From NCBI RefSeq assembly GCF_001653235.2, contig NC_035792.1:2790001-2854000 (forward strand): a stretch of 64,000 nucleotides of DNA, written 5' to 3'. The notes beneath the pieces were generated by a model. The model ran no database searches, was not told the origin of the DNA, and saw only the letters and a program-made list of their open reading frames with translations. This document shows positions 46,972-60,332 of the stretch, in pieces. The stretch is from Pochonia chlamydosporia 170 (Eukaryota > Ascomycota > Sordariomycetes > Hypocreales > Clavicipitaceae). The position numbers were made by a program, and so were the translations under genes. The stretch's first letter is position 1, and every line of letters begins with the position of its first letter.

Positions 46972-48261
46972 ATGATCGACATCGGTCGACTCTGGAGACA
47001 ATTCATCCAAACATACGTTCCACGAAAGTCAGCGACCATGGCGCAAGCATACCTCCCCAATACAATGCCCCTTCAGCCCCTGAAGGCGGACACAGATGCC
47101 CTCCTCAAACAGAGTCTGGAAGAGATCATCCAGAAGAATCCGCAGCAGGACAAGTATGAAGCAGATGACCTGCTTGGAATAGCAGCTGGACCTACGGGCC
47201 TCGCTTACTTCTTCCTCCGCATGTCCCAGACACATCCGGATTTGCAAATCCAGGGCCATGACTGTATATACTGGGCGGAGAAATACATTGCTGGGGATAG
47301 GGGCGCGCTAGAGATTCAGGACAAGAATTGCGGCTTTGCCTGTGAGAAACTAGCTTACGAGGCAGTCAAGGCCAGCATCACCAAGGACGAGAAGGATGTG
47401 GCTGCGTTCCTGAGCAATATCCCCAAGATCATTGCAAAAACGCCAGAGGGCGGTGAGGATCCCTTCCCAAGTGAGATGCTGTATGGCCGCGCTGCGGTGC
47501 TGTACCTGCTTCGAGCGATTAGGAAATCTGTCCCGGATAGTGCAGATTCTGTCAACGAGGCTATTTCCAAGATATGCCAAAAGATTTTGGATACCAAGGA
47601 CAACAGCAAGGGAGAATGGTTGTGGAATGGGAAGCGGTATTACGGTGCTCCCCATGGAGATATCGGCATCATCACGCAAATAGTTCTAAGTGAACCTTCC
47701 TTGGCACCAAAGCTGAAAGATCGTCTCGAAAGACTACTCGACCTGCAGAACGAATCTGGAAACTGGAGTGACACAGATGAGGTCAGAGAAGATAGTTACA
47801 GACGGGTGCAGTTTTGTCACGGTGCACCGGGATTCACATTCTCTCTGCAGTCCCTGCGGCCATCTTATCCGGACCTCCACGAGAGGTTTGACAAGGCCAT
47901 TGAAAGAGGGAGGGAAGTAACCTGGGATCGTGGCATTCTCGTCAAAGAGCCGAGTTTATGTCATGGTTTGTTTGGAAATGGACTGTAAGTTTCGAAACAT
48001 AACCCAGCAAAGCCGCACGATAGAAAGTGACTAACATGGAATCGTAGTTCTTTCCCCAAGGGAGAAAAGAGAGACCATTTTCTGTCTCTCGCAACGCCGG
48101 ATTCTTTGGAAAACTTGAGAAAGGAACACCCTGACTCTTTCACAGGAGGCAGTTATGGCATGTCATCCTCTCCTCTGTTTAGCTACCTTCCCAGCGCAGC
48201 GTGGACCTGGACTGTTTTCAACGAAGAGAAGCCAACCATCATGCTCTTCAACGATATTTGA
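46972..48261 (+). CDS. LanC-like (lanthionine synthetase C-like) protein
   Basis: Two exons, 46972-47984 and 48048-48261, with a 63-bp intron carrying a CTAAC branch site give 408 residues. An in-frame ATG at 47038 (context GCGACCATGG, better than the first) would give 386. The alpha-toroid LanC signature is complete: His228 in GAPHGDIGI, Cys282 in FCHGAPG, and Cys330-His331 in LCHGLFGNG. These are the catalytic His and the Cys, Cys, His zinc ligands of LanC/LanCL proteins. The GLF motif adjoins the splice site and the second exon supplies the C-terminal helix with PLFSYLPSA. Eukaryotic LanCL proteins add glutathione to dehydroamino acids or bind glutathione; bacterial ones cyclise lanthipeptides. 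No dehydratase or recognisable precursor peptide is nearby, so a LanCL-type housekeeping role is the safer reading. Confidence 0.9.
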
Positions 48262-48700
48262 TTACACCCTGGAGTGGTTTTTCGAGCTTGAAAAAAAATC
48301 GCATCAGAAATTTGCTGTGGAGTTTCGTAACATTTCAAAGTGGCATCATGTTTTGTTTGAAACCCAAAAGTTGGACATGGTCTGATTTTGAGCCTCCTGG
48401 TTTGATATCTGGGCAATGTTGAAGTTGAAGCTGAAGCTGGCAATTGTGATATCTCGGCCTCGGCAATTGAAAGTCGTACGCATGTGGCGTTTGGTACGGA
48501 ATCTCCTCCGTCAATAGCTTTGATGTTGTGGGATCGGATATTATTGCGGGGACCTTGGTGTTTATCACAGGCAAAGAAATGAATTTATAGTTTTTGCCGC
48601 ATTAGCCGTCTTAGCCACTCTTTCTTAGACTCCTGTGGCTCGAATACAGTCCATGATGTCAAGTTTCAATAGTATAGCTGGTCCACATTTGATGGTGAGA

Positions 48701-48955
48701 TCAAGAGCTATGGTGTGATGCACAGATGTCGAAGCGTATTTCCGATCTGTGAAAACACCACTCCATGCAAGAAACAAGGGTATTCCAGTACTGGGCGTGT
48801 AGCAGTGGATCTTGATCCGTGTCGGTCCCGTCCACGGCGTGGGTTCCGGGATTCGGTGTCCTACCGTTCAATAGTCCGGTCGCCACATCGTCCAAGCGAC
48901 GGAAGCCTCCCGGATTGGCTTCGATGGATCCCAGTTCGCATGGTTCGATTGCCAT
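48701..48955 (-). CDS. Hypothetical small ORF
   Basis: 84 codons from an ATG. The first 31 (including NPGGFRRLDDVATGLLN) are protein-like. Beyond them the other two frames also read like protein (one containing VFTDRKYASTSVHH and LTIKCGPAILLKLD, another FEPQESKKEWLRRLMRQKL ending about 48580). A spliced or decayed gene is therefore as likely as a simple ORF. It lies tail to tail with the LanC-like gene. No family recognised. Confidence 0.25.
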   Translation of the reverse strand: MAIEPCELGSIEANPGGFRRLDDVATGLLNGRTPNPGTHAVDGTDTDQDPLLHAQYWNTLVSCMEWCFHRSEIRFDICASHHSS

Positions 48956-51900
48956 GAGTCACTAATTTTCCTTCTTTGCCTTGGCAATTTTTTCTCCTCC
49001 TCATTTCACTCTTCTCTTGTCGTGATGCCAAGGTTAGCTAGCCTTTTGGGTACGAACAGCAGCTGAGGGCGGGGGCTTCAGAGATTTTGTTACGACAATG
49101 AAGCTATACAGAGAGACTCAAAGTTTAAAACGTACCGTATCCATGGGAACATGGCTGTACCTTGAAATAGATACACGAAATACCATAACGGGAAAACACA
49201 ATTGTGGCAATGCTGCCTATTCTCTCTCCGTAATCGACCGCGAAAACCACTCATCGGGTCATATTGTACGCTACGTTGCGTTAGGTGCCTTCTCGTGGGG
49301 GTTGGTTGTTGTTCTGACGTGGTTTCTGCCTGCTTATCGTTGTTGATCGAGGAGTTGATCGAGTACTCCCAACTGCAGGCTGGTTGAAGACTAAGCCTGA
49401 ACGCGCCAAGACGAATATGCACCGACGTTGGGCGAGATGGGCACCATGATCTGGAGTGAGGCTTTACTCGACCCTGTTAGCCATGAGGTGAGGCAATTCT
49501 CGATCCAGTGAGGCAATCTGTAACCACGGTTCAAGAGAGTAAGCGACACTTGCTCTCATTACTGTTGAATACATCGATATCCGATACCAACTTGTATGGT
49601 ATTACACGGGTGAAGGGTACTGCATTCCGTGTGGCTAGTGAGAAAGTTGAAGTTGTCAATGGGGCAACAAAGATCCTGATCAGAAATTCTGACTCCGTCT
49701 TTCAAAACAAGGCTAAAGATGGAAAATACCATTCTTCATCCAAAGTCCTGGTTGAAGCAAATTCCAGGTCAAGTGCTCAGTCTCGGTGGATACCATATTC
49801 GCCGAAGTCCACGGAAGTCGACGGACAATAGCTGGCAGTGACGACACTCGTCCATATTTTGCATCACAACCATTGAACGGTTTGATTGGTTTCCACTTGG
49901 CTGCATTGCACTGTCCGGGGAAGTAATAAAAACCTGCATCAAGATTGGGAACGGGGTATCGGTGTTTATTCTTGGGCCAGCTGACGTCGGCACGAAGCGA
50001 AATGGAGAGAGGAATCGGGGAATGCGTTGAGTGGCACGAGACAGATGGGAGGGGGCGTGCATACAAGAAATCGGAGGAGGAGCAATGCAGACAGCGTTAT
50101 TGTCCATGCAAGAGAAGCATTATCGAAGAATGAGGTCTTGACGAACATGGACCAGGCTACCTTCAACCATATGGGGTGTAACACCGACCCATGGTCAACC
50201 ACCGGGCCGGAGCCGCCATGTTTGAAAAGAGAAATCAACCAGGTTTAATCGGACTTAGACGGGGAATATCCCAATACTTGAAAGGTACAAATGTTGGACA
50301 AGAACCAAACAACTATGCCGCTGACGCGTGAGGCATTTCTGCGACCCGGCTTCTTCCTTCAACATGGACTTTTGATAGCTCGTCGGTCCCTGCGATTTCA
50401 GGGGGTTGATGCCACGATGGTCATGGGACACGGGTGGCACGCGGGAGATGATATAATGGATGCCGTGAACGGTTTAGCCACTGATGAACAGAGCCTCTTC
50501 GGACGGAGCTTTGTTTTGCGCAAATTGAGCGTCCTTGACGATGTCTCGGCGCCGAAGCCAGCGAGTTTGCGCCGGGGGAATCCCTGCCAATTGGATGCAG
50601 CACCAAATGTAAGGCTGGTGAAGGACGGAGTAATGTATGGTGGTTGATTCATCGCGTTGGAGAGCCACAAAGCCCATGGCTGGAGGTGAGTGGTCAATTG
50701 GGGGCGGATGGTGGCTCCCATATCGGAGGCCGAACCGCCGGTGACCCGCGAGACGGCCAAATGTTTTTTGTTGCTCTTAGCCAAGAATGGCTTAATTTTG
50801 GCGATTTCTACCCATCCTCGTCTTGGACCCTGATCGTCGGTTCAAATCGTAGCACTTTGAAAACACCGATGAGCTCGGGGACATCGAGGTAGAATGCGAG
50901 GACATGAGCAAGTTGTGCCGTGAGTGTGGCATTGAACCAACGTGGCTCCTTTCAAGGCTTGGAAGTGCTCTGACATGATCCTTGTAAACACCGATCCTCA
51001 GCCTGGGGAGATGAAATGCATTGTCCAGTACACTAGGGTTCCCAGCACAAACGACTCAGGAGCAGCAACCACCGTTACCGGGCTGATGACGTGCCAAGGC
51101 AATTCATCATCCCTTCATGCGGGATACCCGCGCCCTACTCATAGCCGGGTCGGCTTTGGGCGGGCAACAAAGCCAAGGTGGTGGTTCAGTTTCGATCGGG
51201 CGGGTGGCATGTTGGACTGAATCGAAATCGACTGCATCCTGCTTCCTGTGGGCCGTGAATGCCTTCTAGAAGCTCGGTCGAAGGTCGGCATGCTGCAGGC
51301 GCCGGCAGTTCAGTTCGGAGTCTGCAAGGCTAAAGTGGGCTTATGGTGGCTTGATGCAAAGAAATGACAGAGACATTTTCCGTCAAGAAGCCATAGAAGA
51401 GCGGATTGCGTCACATCCTGGAAAAACACACCCCTCCATGAAAGATGCGAGTGAGCGAATTGGAATCAGGAACTGGATTTTTTTTTTTCTTGCGTCTTGC
51501 GTCTGGTGCCGCTGGGCTGGGGACTGGCAAAGTTCTGTGCCTCCACGGACGCGGACACGGACACTACAGCCCTGTATGAGCGCCCCACAAGGGAAGGTGA
51601 AGACCGAGGCTTAGGTGGGGCGCCTGCCTTTGTCTTCTGCTTGGTCACCATCTGTCACCTGTTACAGAGCTTGCTGTTGAACTGGGTGTGATTACCAATC
51701 CGTGAACCTTGAACGCTGCTCAATCGATCAATATCGAAAGCAATGCTTGGTATACGGGGTCCCTGTCGATTACGGTAGCTCGCTTACACGCTGCATGCAT
51801 GCCAATTAGGTGATGAGGGTTTAATTATCACATCAATGCACGATAATAATATAGCGGTGACAGGGAATGGTTGATGCCCTTGCCCTGTCTTGCCTGTTGA

Positions 51901-54900
51901 CGAGACGGCACGAGTCACTGCATGCGTGTGGTGGGCTGAAATGGCTCAGATGGTATTCCCGTAAGGCAGCCCGCTATTTCCGAACGGATTGCCGCCCGGA
52001 TGGGTTGCCGATCATATCACAGACCATGTGTGCGTCATATTACTCGGCGCACACAGCAATCAGCCATGGCTCTCTCCACCAGTCCATAGCGCAAACAACA
52101 TATCGTGCGATAAAAAAAAAAATGGCTTCATTAAGTTTTTCGATGCCGAGTTTTTTGCTATCAATACCATCGTCTGCTAACGGTCCGTCTCGGCAAATGG
52201 TCCGGTGCTAACCTTAACGCATAGAAGCTTTGTAAAGAGTGGCAGCAAATGAAGCCTCTCGATGGCGATGGCTCGGGTTTTGCCCAGAGCAGTGAGACGC
52301 CGAGCGGATACTTTGTGCCACTGACAAAACATGGTCTTATGATGACACTCTACGGTTTCATTTTCATTGGTGGGGTATTTATCTCTTCTTTTTTTTGAAA
52401 CAGAGTTGAGAAACGGCCAATGTAAACGGATAGACTTTGGCTTGGTACGTGCAAAACAAGGCAGAGTGTGTGGTTTGTCTCAACTTTTGAGTTAAAGGCA
52501 ATTTTGAAATGTGAAGACGGTGTTGCATTATTGGAATGGAAAATGGGGGAATGGAGTACGGATGTAGCCCATCTTTGACGGTTTCTCCACTGTTGAATTT
52601 CTGGCCCTGCAGAGTACAAAAAGCTTGGTGTAATCTGATGTGCACAAAGAGAAGGATCAGCATCGAACTATATCGGGAGGCTAACGCCAGCCTCGGCGAG
52701 GTGCGCAGGAAAACGTTGAAACAATTGGGCGATTGATGGGGATGGGTCGCGATGCGATGGGCTGGCAGATTCACGGACTGGATGGGGGGGGCGTGCAAAA
52801 GCCGAAAGATACATGTACCTTTTCGTTGACATGTTTGACCCAGTTTACCTTTACGTGATGAGGAGGTTCTTGCAATCGTCCGTGGGGACTGGTGTAAGAA
52901 GACTTCTAATTCCATCCCACATCACGACATGGAAGCAAAAAGCATTCGTTGATGAGAATGAGGCGGTTATGGCGAAATAGATCAACTGACGGCATTTGCA
53001 GGCGTGGGACAAAAAAAAAGAGCCCAATGCCGTCGATTAAAATTACGCAACCTTGGGGATGTGCTGATAATGTGATCAGTTTGCCGTTTTAGGGTGCCCA
53101 GTCTATTATGAAATCATGAATTAACCATGATATAATCAATCGCCGAGGGCTTCAAAATCAAAACTCCTCTCTGAGAGCACAGCCCATGAGTCCATGACCA
53201 AAAAAAAGGGTCCCTGTCCTTGCAGAGTGAACATTGAACTGCCGTCCGCGGACTTTGAGTCGGGGTCGGCTGTAAGAAATCTCCGGCCTCCACCCGCAGC
53301 TTCAATGATCTGTCAACACACTAAAGTCAACCAGATGGCACACCCCGGAGCAGAGCGAGCATCCAAGTCCGTGGATTTTACGCCACGGCGTTGCTTTGCG
53401 AGCGGACCAGTGGTAGCAGGCTAAATCGTGCAAAGAGGCTGGCCAATTTGTGTAGTCGTGGCTAATACTCTGTTTGGGAGTCGATGTTGAAGACTGTGAT
53501 GGATCCAAGGGCCTGTTGACCACAAGCAGTACAACGTTAGACAGCACGACCAGTGGTCATTTCGGGCGGGGGAACCAAAGGCTGCAAACAAGAAAATGAA
53601 TCCAGTGCCATCTCCCCCGCTCTGCACGTAAACTCAACGATGAAGACGAAACGCAATTCACTCAGCCATCTGGTCAGAACATTGGACACAGAAAAGGAGG
53701 GGAAAGCCAGCCAGTTGAGACTTTGTCAGACGAGGTTGCACTGAACGCACTCGCTGAATCTGCGAAAGCTGACCAGACTTGAGCTTTAACCAGTAATCAA
53801 TCTTCCACAAGCAGGCTAGCACCCAGCCACATGTCTGGTCCATGTCTGGTCCATGTCGCTCTCTAAGCAGCTTGAGAAGCATTAGCAATTCGTTACCCAA
53901 GCCTATCCGCCCACTGTGAGTGGCTCAAGCCAAGCTAAGAAAAGCTGAGAGGACTTGACTTGACTGGCCTGGGCTAGAGTCTGGTAGACTTTCGGACCAA
54001 GCGCAAGCGAATGGCTGCACGAAGATGGGGTGAGTTTGGCTGTGGCGCCGTGCAATAAAGCATAACGACGAGAGATAACATGGACCGAACAAATGGATGG
54101 ACAAAATGAACCACGCCCCAGCCCAAGTGCTGACCTGACGCCCACCGGCACGGCAATGACAACCGAGTTGGAAGAAATGCACCTTGATGACAAGAGGCGG
54201 CAGAAAACGTGCTCTCGAATTGATAGGGCGTCCAAACAGATGTTGTCGTTTTCGCCCTGTCGACGTCTGGAATCGTCTTCTTTTCCCTCCGCACTGGAGG
54301 TGCCGTAGCATCCAAAGGCATCCGTCGCATCAAATGTCTGTTGTCAAGCAAATTTCTGCTCTCGCCCGTATGAGTGACCGGATCCGCCCTGCAAGGCCAA
54401 AGACGTGCAGTTGAGACACAGGAATTTTAACCCCGTTGGATCAAAGTCACTGGAATTTGGGTTCATGGCCGTTTGTGCTGCCAAGGGCTTCAGCTAACGT
54501 CAACTGAGCTCATCACGTACGGTTGAAAGGCGCCACAGCGACGCCAAGCTGGGCTAGTCTAACTTTGGTACCCGTTCTTGATCAAGGGCCATCCAAACTT
54601 TGCCACAGTCGTTGTTCCATCAAGGGATTATTACGGTTCCCAGAATTATGATGGTGATGATATGGATAGCCTAGCGTTGGTGGTGCAATTCCTTGGTCCT
54701 GGGACTGGACCATGTCGTTTTCATCGTTTCATCGTTTCATCATCCACTCGAGACCAGAAAAGCTGGATAGACTTTGATACTGAGCTAGTTTGTGTATCAT
54801 TGGTTTGCATTTGCATTCAAGGGTTTGTGGGGAGGCAGTTTGGTGAAAGCCCAGACTCAAGCCATTCATCATGTTCGCCCGGCACAAGCTCCGGTGTTAG

Positions 54901-55371
54901 TTGCAGATGCCATGTCTTGTCCATGACTGTCAATGACGAGGACATGCGGTGCAGTGCCACGAGTAAGTAAGCGCCTAGATCTCTGATCCTTACAGGGCAG
55001 TCGTTTGTTGATTACAATTGTTCGTTTCTTTTTGTGCGACTCACACCGACCGTTGCAGTGCTAGTTGCCCAACGACTAGCATGCTTGCGGACAAATGTTG
55101 CTGCAGATGCCATCCGGCATTATGACGGTTAGATCCAGGGGGATGTACGAACATTGAACAGTTATCCTCAGGGCAAATGCCGATATGGTGAAATCAAAGA
55201 TGCATTTCTCGGCCGCTCTGACGTGTAATCTGCGAGATGTGAATGGCGCTGCCGAGCCTCGTTATCAAAGGGACTGTTGTCGTCATGCAAGAGGCACACA
55301 CCCCATCCTAAGATTTGGTCTCGTCCAACCAGACAGGAACCATGCAACGTGGAATGTGAAGCGAGAGAAGG

Positions 55372-55492
55372 AAAAAAAAAAAAAAATTAGAACAAATCTT
55401 GTGAGGCTCGTCAGAAAGCAGAAAAAAAAAAAGCTGGGGCATGGCGAGTCTTCGGAAATCTCAGCCCAGCAAAAGAAAGGGAAAAAAAAAAA
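55372..55492. repeat. Cluster of three poly(A) tracts
   Basis: Runs of 15, 11 and 11 A at 55372-55386, 55422-55432 and 55482-55492 within 121 bp. Confidence 0.9.
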
Positions 55493-57145
55493 GGAAAAAT
55501 TATGCCGCAGCAAGCAAAACCCGCTGTATAAGCGGATCAGGTACCATCCGTAATCCATCCAGCACAGAGTTGACATAATAGTAAACAATCGAGTCACAGG
55601 GCATATCGTCTCCGTCATGACTGCCAGTTAGCACATAACTGCCCAGACTATGGGGTCAAAAGATGCTGGGCCCCCTGGTTTGACTCCATCTGGTTGAGTC
55701 GTACCATTTTGAGGAAATCAGGTCTGGTCTAGTTGTGTACGCGGACACTTCTTGGCCATTACTTTCCGTCCCGTGGAGCTGGTAACTTGACATGTACAAT
55801 TCTTTCCTCGTCTCCATTTGATGGTTGTCGGAGAGCACAGTTGGGGTAAGTTGTAAGGCCAGAAAGTGCGTCGTAGGTCCGGGTCAACTTACATGACAAG
55901 TGCGAGCCCCATGTCAGATAATCGCCGTAGAGTGTCTCATGATCATCTCAACGCAGATAAGTTGGAAGATTGGCGCAATACGCAATGCACCCATCTTCAA
56001 GTCCGCAGTTTCGGGGCGGAGTTCAGACGGGACAAGGACTTGACCTGGGCCAGGACCTTGAGGTCTTGGGGGATTGGAGGAAACAAGGCACTATTGGCCG
56101 CTGAGATACAGGCTGGGAACCTGGGAAGATACCTGGAGAGAGGGCCAGCGCAGGGCTCTGGTGGTTCAATGTTGGTCGATGACCATGTACCAGACCAGAC
56201 GGCATGTGGTCGATGAGCCAAGGGTCAACTGGCCGTTGCAGTCATGGTAATGGGAGAGGATTGACAGAAAGGAACCTGGACATTGAAAAATCGAGACAGA
56301 CTTGGCCAGACATGAGGCCAGACAAGAAAGACCAAGGGAACATTGAAAATTCACAACAGAGGAAGGACCCACCCACCAGCTGTTGCATGTGCACTATGCA
56401 CCGCAAAGACTGGGCCCCCTGTCCGTCTCTCGCCATTTCGGACATAAACACGTCGCCGACATGCTGCGTACTCCGTTCATGATCCATCTTCACCAGACTT
56501 CATTCCTAGCGACACCCCCCTATCCGTGGTACTTGGCTTGGGTACGTACCAAGCTTGGCTGAGCTTGCCTGGCTTGTCGCCAGTAAAGTCAAGTCCTGCA
56601 GCGCAACGCAACGCAACGCAGCGAAACGAGACGCAGACGCAAGCTTGGCTGGCTTGGATGGGCTGGGCCCCCCAGAAAGGCGCAAACGCAACCGGCGTCC
56701 ACGTCCACTCCAGCATCGGATTCATTTTCCCTTAAAAAGCCATCCCTGGCGATTATGTGAGACCGAGTCTTGCCCCGGAATCATAAATCACGGATTTTAC
56801 CTTCTGCCCTACCTACTACTTTTGCTCATTAATCAGCCCAAGCCCCCTCTTCTACCTTTCGAGTCATTTGGCCAAGCATCACACCGTTTTCTCCCATAAT
56901 CGGAGTTTCCCCATATATGTCCTTTGCATACATATAGTCTGTTGTTATATAACCTGCCTGGTGGCACAACCCCCCGTCTCCCACCCTCCGTTTCTTTGCT
57001 TGACCTTTGTTACAAGACGTTTCCGATATATACCAGATCGTTCTCGTCTAATCTCTTTGACGAGTCCCGTTCCAGTACAACTCTTGATACCAATTCCCCA
57101 TTGCATACACGCAACCCATCATAAACATCACAACTCACCACAATC

Positions 57146-58367
57146 ATGGGAGTACACAGCTTACCCTCGCCTCCAGCGGAGGAGAGTAAGTCGGGGGCTT
57201 CTAGAAAAAACACCTCTGGTTCAAAGTCTGGGAAGTCTACAAGTCGTGTTTCCAAGCGGGCTAGTGCTAGCGCCGCTGCTGTTCACCACCACGACCACGT
57301 CGCTCATGCAGCTGGCATGGACGGTCGACATAAGCGAGTATGGAAGGCTTGCGAAAGATGTAGAATGAAGAAGACAAAGGTACGGCGGACTGTGTTTTAG
57401 CATGATGCTTGAGTTTTTGCGTAGATTTTGTGAGAATTGACGTGGCCGAGCCGTATCTAACATGACGTTTACAGTGTGATGGCGAGTTCCCTTGCAAGAG
57501 ATGTAAGGACGACGGCCTTGTTTGCACTGCCGGTGTGCGAAAGAAGGTAGAATACAAGCAGCTGCCGCGAGGGTATGTATGACTCAACTATAATCACAGC
57601 CATGGGCTTGCTGACATGAATTCCCCAGATATGCTGAAGTCCTTGAAAACACCCAATTCGCTCTCATCGCTACTGTTCACAAGCTGTACAACATGGTCCG
57701 CAACGGACAATCTTGGGAGCTTGGTGAGCCCGACCTCAACGACCGTGGCCTCCCAGTCATCCACGACATCGCCCAAAAGCTCGGTTGCATCCGACCCAAC
57801 AGCGACATTGACCTCCCCGTCCACTCAGTCTTCCCCGAGGATGAAGCCGGCATGACGGAGCTCGCCCACCAGCTAGAAGAGCAGCAGAGCAAGGATGGCG
57901 ACAGCCAACGGGACAGCAAAGACACCGATTCCTCCAACTACCAACGAAACGAGCGGGCTTCATCCTCTGAATTCGACCCGTCCGACTTTGAAGACTACCG
58001 CAAACGCGCCTTCGGCCCCAGCAGCAACGGCATGACTCTATCACCGAGCTTCTCCTCCAGCACCGAATTTGATTTCAGTCCTACCGTTACCGAGATGGAC
58101 CCCAATGTCATGTTTGCTTCTCACACGCAGTCAATGCCTAACTTCTCTACGTGGTCAATGCCCAAGTCTCAGACAAGCGGACTGGCGATGCACTTTTTGC
58201 AGAATGCCGAAGCCCTGCAAGGTATGAGCCTCATGGGTCAGAACATGGTTGAATCGGAATTCGCCATCAAGCCGGATATCCTGTCGTGTCCCAATCCAGA
58301 TGTCATGATGGGCATGAGCGACCCCATGATTTACGGCGGCTTTGACAGCGAGTCGATGAGACTCTAG
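57146..58367 (+). CDS. Zn2Cys6 transcription factor
   Basis: Three exons, 57146-57379, 57475-57572 and 57629-58367, with introns of 95 and 56 bp, give 356 residues. Cys69, 72, 79, 85, 88 and 95 make CX2CX6CX5CX2CX6C with the basic RMKKTK loop. Intron 1 splits the cluster just before Cys79, a common intron position in this family. The N-terminus is Ser/Lys-rich with a His-rich patch. After the finger comes a conserved segment (LENTQFALIATVHKLYNMVR, then GLPVIHDIAQKLGCIRPNSD). The tail is acidic, Ser-rich and Met-rich and could activate transcription. There is no large fungal-specific middle homology region, so the protein belongs to the short Zn2Cys6 class; such proteins are often named after Candida Fcr1. 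Targets are unknown. It stands alone between 8.9 kb and at least 5.6 kb of gene-free DNA. Confidence 0.9.
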
Positions 58368-59388
58368 ATGTACAAGACACTAATGAATCTATTCTGTTCT
58401 GTATATGGATTACGAATCTCCTCACTCTGTGTGTGAGCTGGATGGGTAATAAGTTATTTACTATCGATGGGCTGGTTCCAAGGGCATCATACAGCCCGTG
58501 TACATGATGAGAGCACGACAGCGGACCCTGGGACGGGCTGTGAAAGAGGAGGAGATTTGGTACCGGGACCCGGCGTTTTACACTCTGGTGGCGGCTTTTT
58601 TGCTATTGTTTACGTCTTATCTTCATGTTCAGCATTCTATGGTTTGGCGTTGGTTCAAAATCTGACCAGGTTAGTAGAGGTTTATAGAGACGGGGCAGGC
58701 TTCATACGCCCAAGTCATTTTTTCTTGCGGGAGCAACATGAAACATAATTTCCACAAACTCAAGCTGGTAACAATGGCTCCCAGTCGATTTCAGCCTACT
58801 GAATCGTCAAGGAGTTTCTAATTCACCAATTTGCTTTGCTTATATCTATGATTCGTGCATTCTGTGAATTGTACGAGCACTGAGAGGGATACCCTGATGA
58901 CCATCCCGAATAGCGCCCTCACTCTGCATCACCTAATTCAGCCTCAATTAACCCCGCCGAGCCAAAAAAAAACATTGCAATTTCACCTTAATTATACCAA
59001 TATGCACCAATATGAGCTTCAAAATCTCTAGCTCTAGGGGCGTCTGTCGCGCCTAGGGCCCAGCCTGAAGACGAGCCTGCGCATCACTAATCATAGTGTC
59101 AGGCGGTGAGTCATGACTTCTAATTCCCAGCCTCAACTCCGGAAATTGGCTTCAAAACAACATCCACAAAGCCAATTCAGGCGGTCAAATTGCCTTGTTC
59201 AGCGGACGAGAATGGTGGTGAAAGTGATGGCATTTCCCGATGGTGTACTCGGCCCCCGCTGACGACCTCGTGGGTCGGGGCTGGTGTAACTTTCAATGTC
59301 GACGCGGAGCTGCCACCAGCAAAGTCAAGTCGGGTATGCAACAAGTCACGGGATCACAAATGGCCACCAAAAGTATCTCCGTCACGGT

Positions 59389-59391
<3 letters not shown>

Positions 59392-59419
<28 letters not shown>
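59392..59419. repeat. (CA)14 microsatellite
   Basis: Fourteen uninterrupted CA units. Confidence 0.95.
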
Positions 59420-60322
59420 GCATTTAGACTTTTTCACACATGAGGCTCCAGGGACCAGGACTCAGCGTCAATACTTTGGTAGCTTGGCCGTAAACAGGAC
59501 CGTCATGTACGCTGGTCTTGCACGACTGGGAATAGTTGTGGGGGATGTCGTGGTGGGTGGGAATCAGCTACCTGGGGCAGCTCAGCCACATGTCTGGTAC
59601 TTAAGTTTAGCATCAGAGCAGGAAACGCCAGACATTCAAATTCAAAATGGGCGACTCGTCAATCACTGCAGATGGTGCAGGCTGCAGGCACACAAATCGT
59701 GGAGGTGTAGTGTCACCAAGGTTTTCAATACCGAACGAGGATGTTTGTGTCTTGTACGGGTTGGCCGTCCTTTTTATCCGGTCTCGTGGCTACAGGAGCT
59801 GCCTTTTGGGTGTTATTTCAACTGACTGGCAGAAAATATGGCGTAGGGCTTACCTACAAGCTTCATGGAGGTTGCGTAGACGAACATTGGAGGCTGCTAG
59901 TTTGTGCCCTCTGGCACGCATACCTGCAGTGCGGAGTCGTAAGTATTTAAACTAGCAAAGGTACCACATATCGCAGTACATACAACAGGATATCAAGATG
60001 TGTTAGTGTATACTTTGCTCAGAGTTCAAACTATCAGCAATGGCTGGCACCGGGGACGACACTACTCGGTTTGCTGGGTTTCGGAAATGGGACAGCGCTG
60101 GCCCGGAAGCGTTAGAGGGATCATGTTAGTGGGGGGACCGGATCTATAGTGCATTTGTCGAAAAGAACGGCGCTACAACGAGCACTGAGGGAATCGGCAG
60201 GCGTCTCAGTGCTGGTCTTGTGGCGCAAAGACATGGACGTCGTTTGTTTGTATAAAGTGTAATTTGTGTCATGTGGCGGTACTCGGAGCAATGGCGCACA
60301 TATCGCCGATCTGGGAGCTGGG

Positions 60323-60332
60323 TACCTAGGTA
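60323..60332. repeat. TACCTAGGTA palindrome
   Basis: Perfect 10-bp palindrome about 140 bases before an inverted TACGGAGTA nonamer. Confidence 0.85.

Larger units (their letters stand above)
48262..57145. other. Gene-poor interval, 8.9 kb
   Basis: The long region between the LanC-like gene and the Zn2Cys6 factor. Open frames reach 178 codons but overlap and look random. One short minus-strand candidate (48701-48955) is listed separately. It contains poly(A) tracts at 55372-55492, GCAAC repeats at 56603-56617 and a pyrimidine-rich leader from about 56800 up to the factor's ATG. Confidence 0.55.

Noticed and set aside
48183..48574. Minus-strand frames of 79 and 86 codons overlapping the end of the LanC-like gene
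   Set aside because: They overlap its last exon or 3' region and one begins with TTG; some peptide-like text but no start or splice support.
50398..50784. 128-codon minus-strand frame
   Set aside because: Starts with TTG; the internal ATG gives an uncharacteristic product and a plus-strand frame overlaps it.
59190..59825. 211-codon plus-strand frame containing the CA repeat
   Set aside because: The microsatellite supplies a run of Thr-His; the rest is random.
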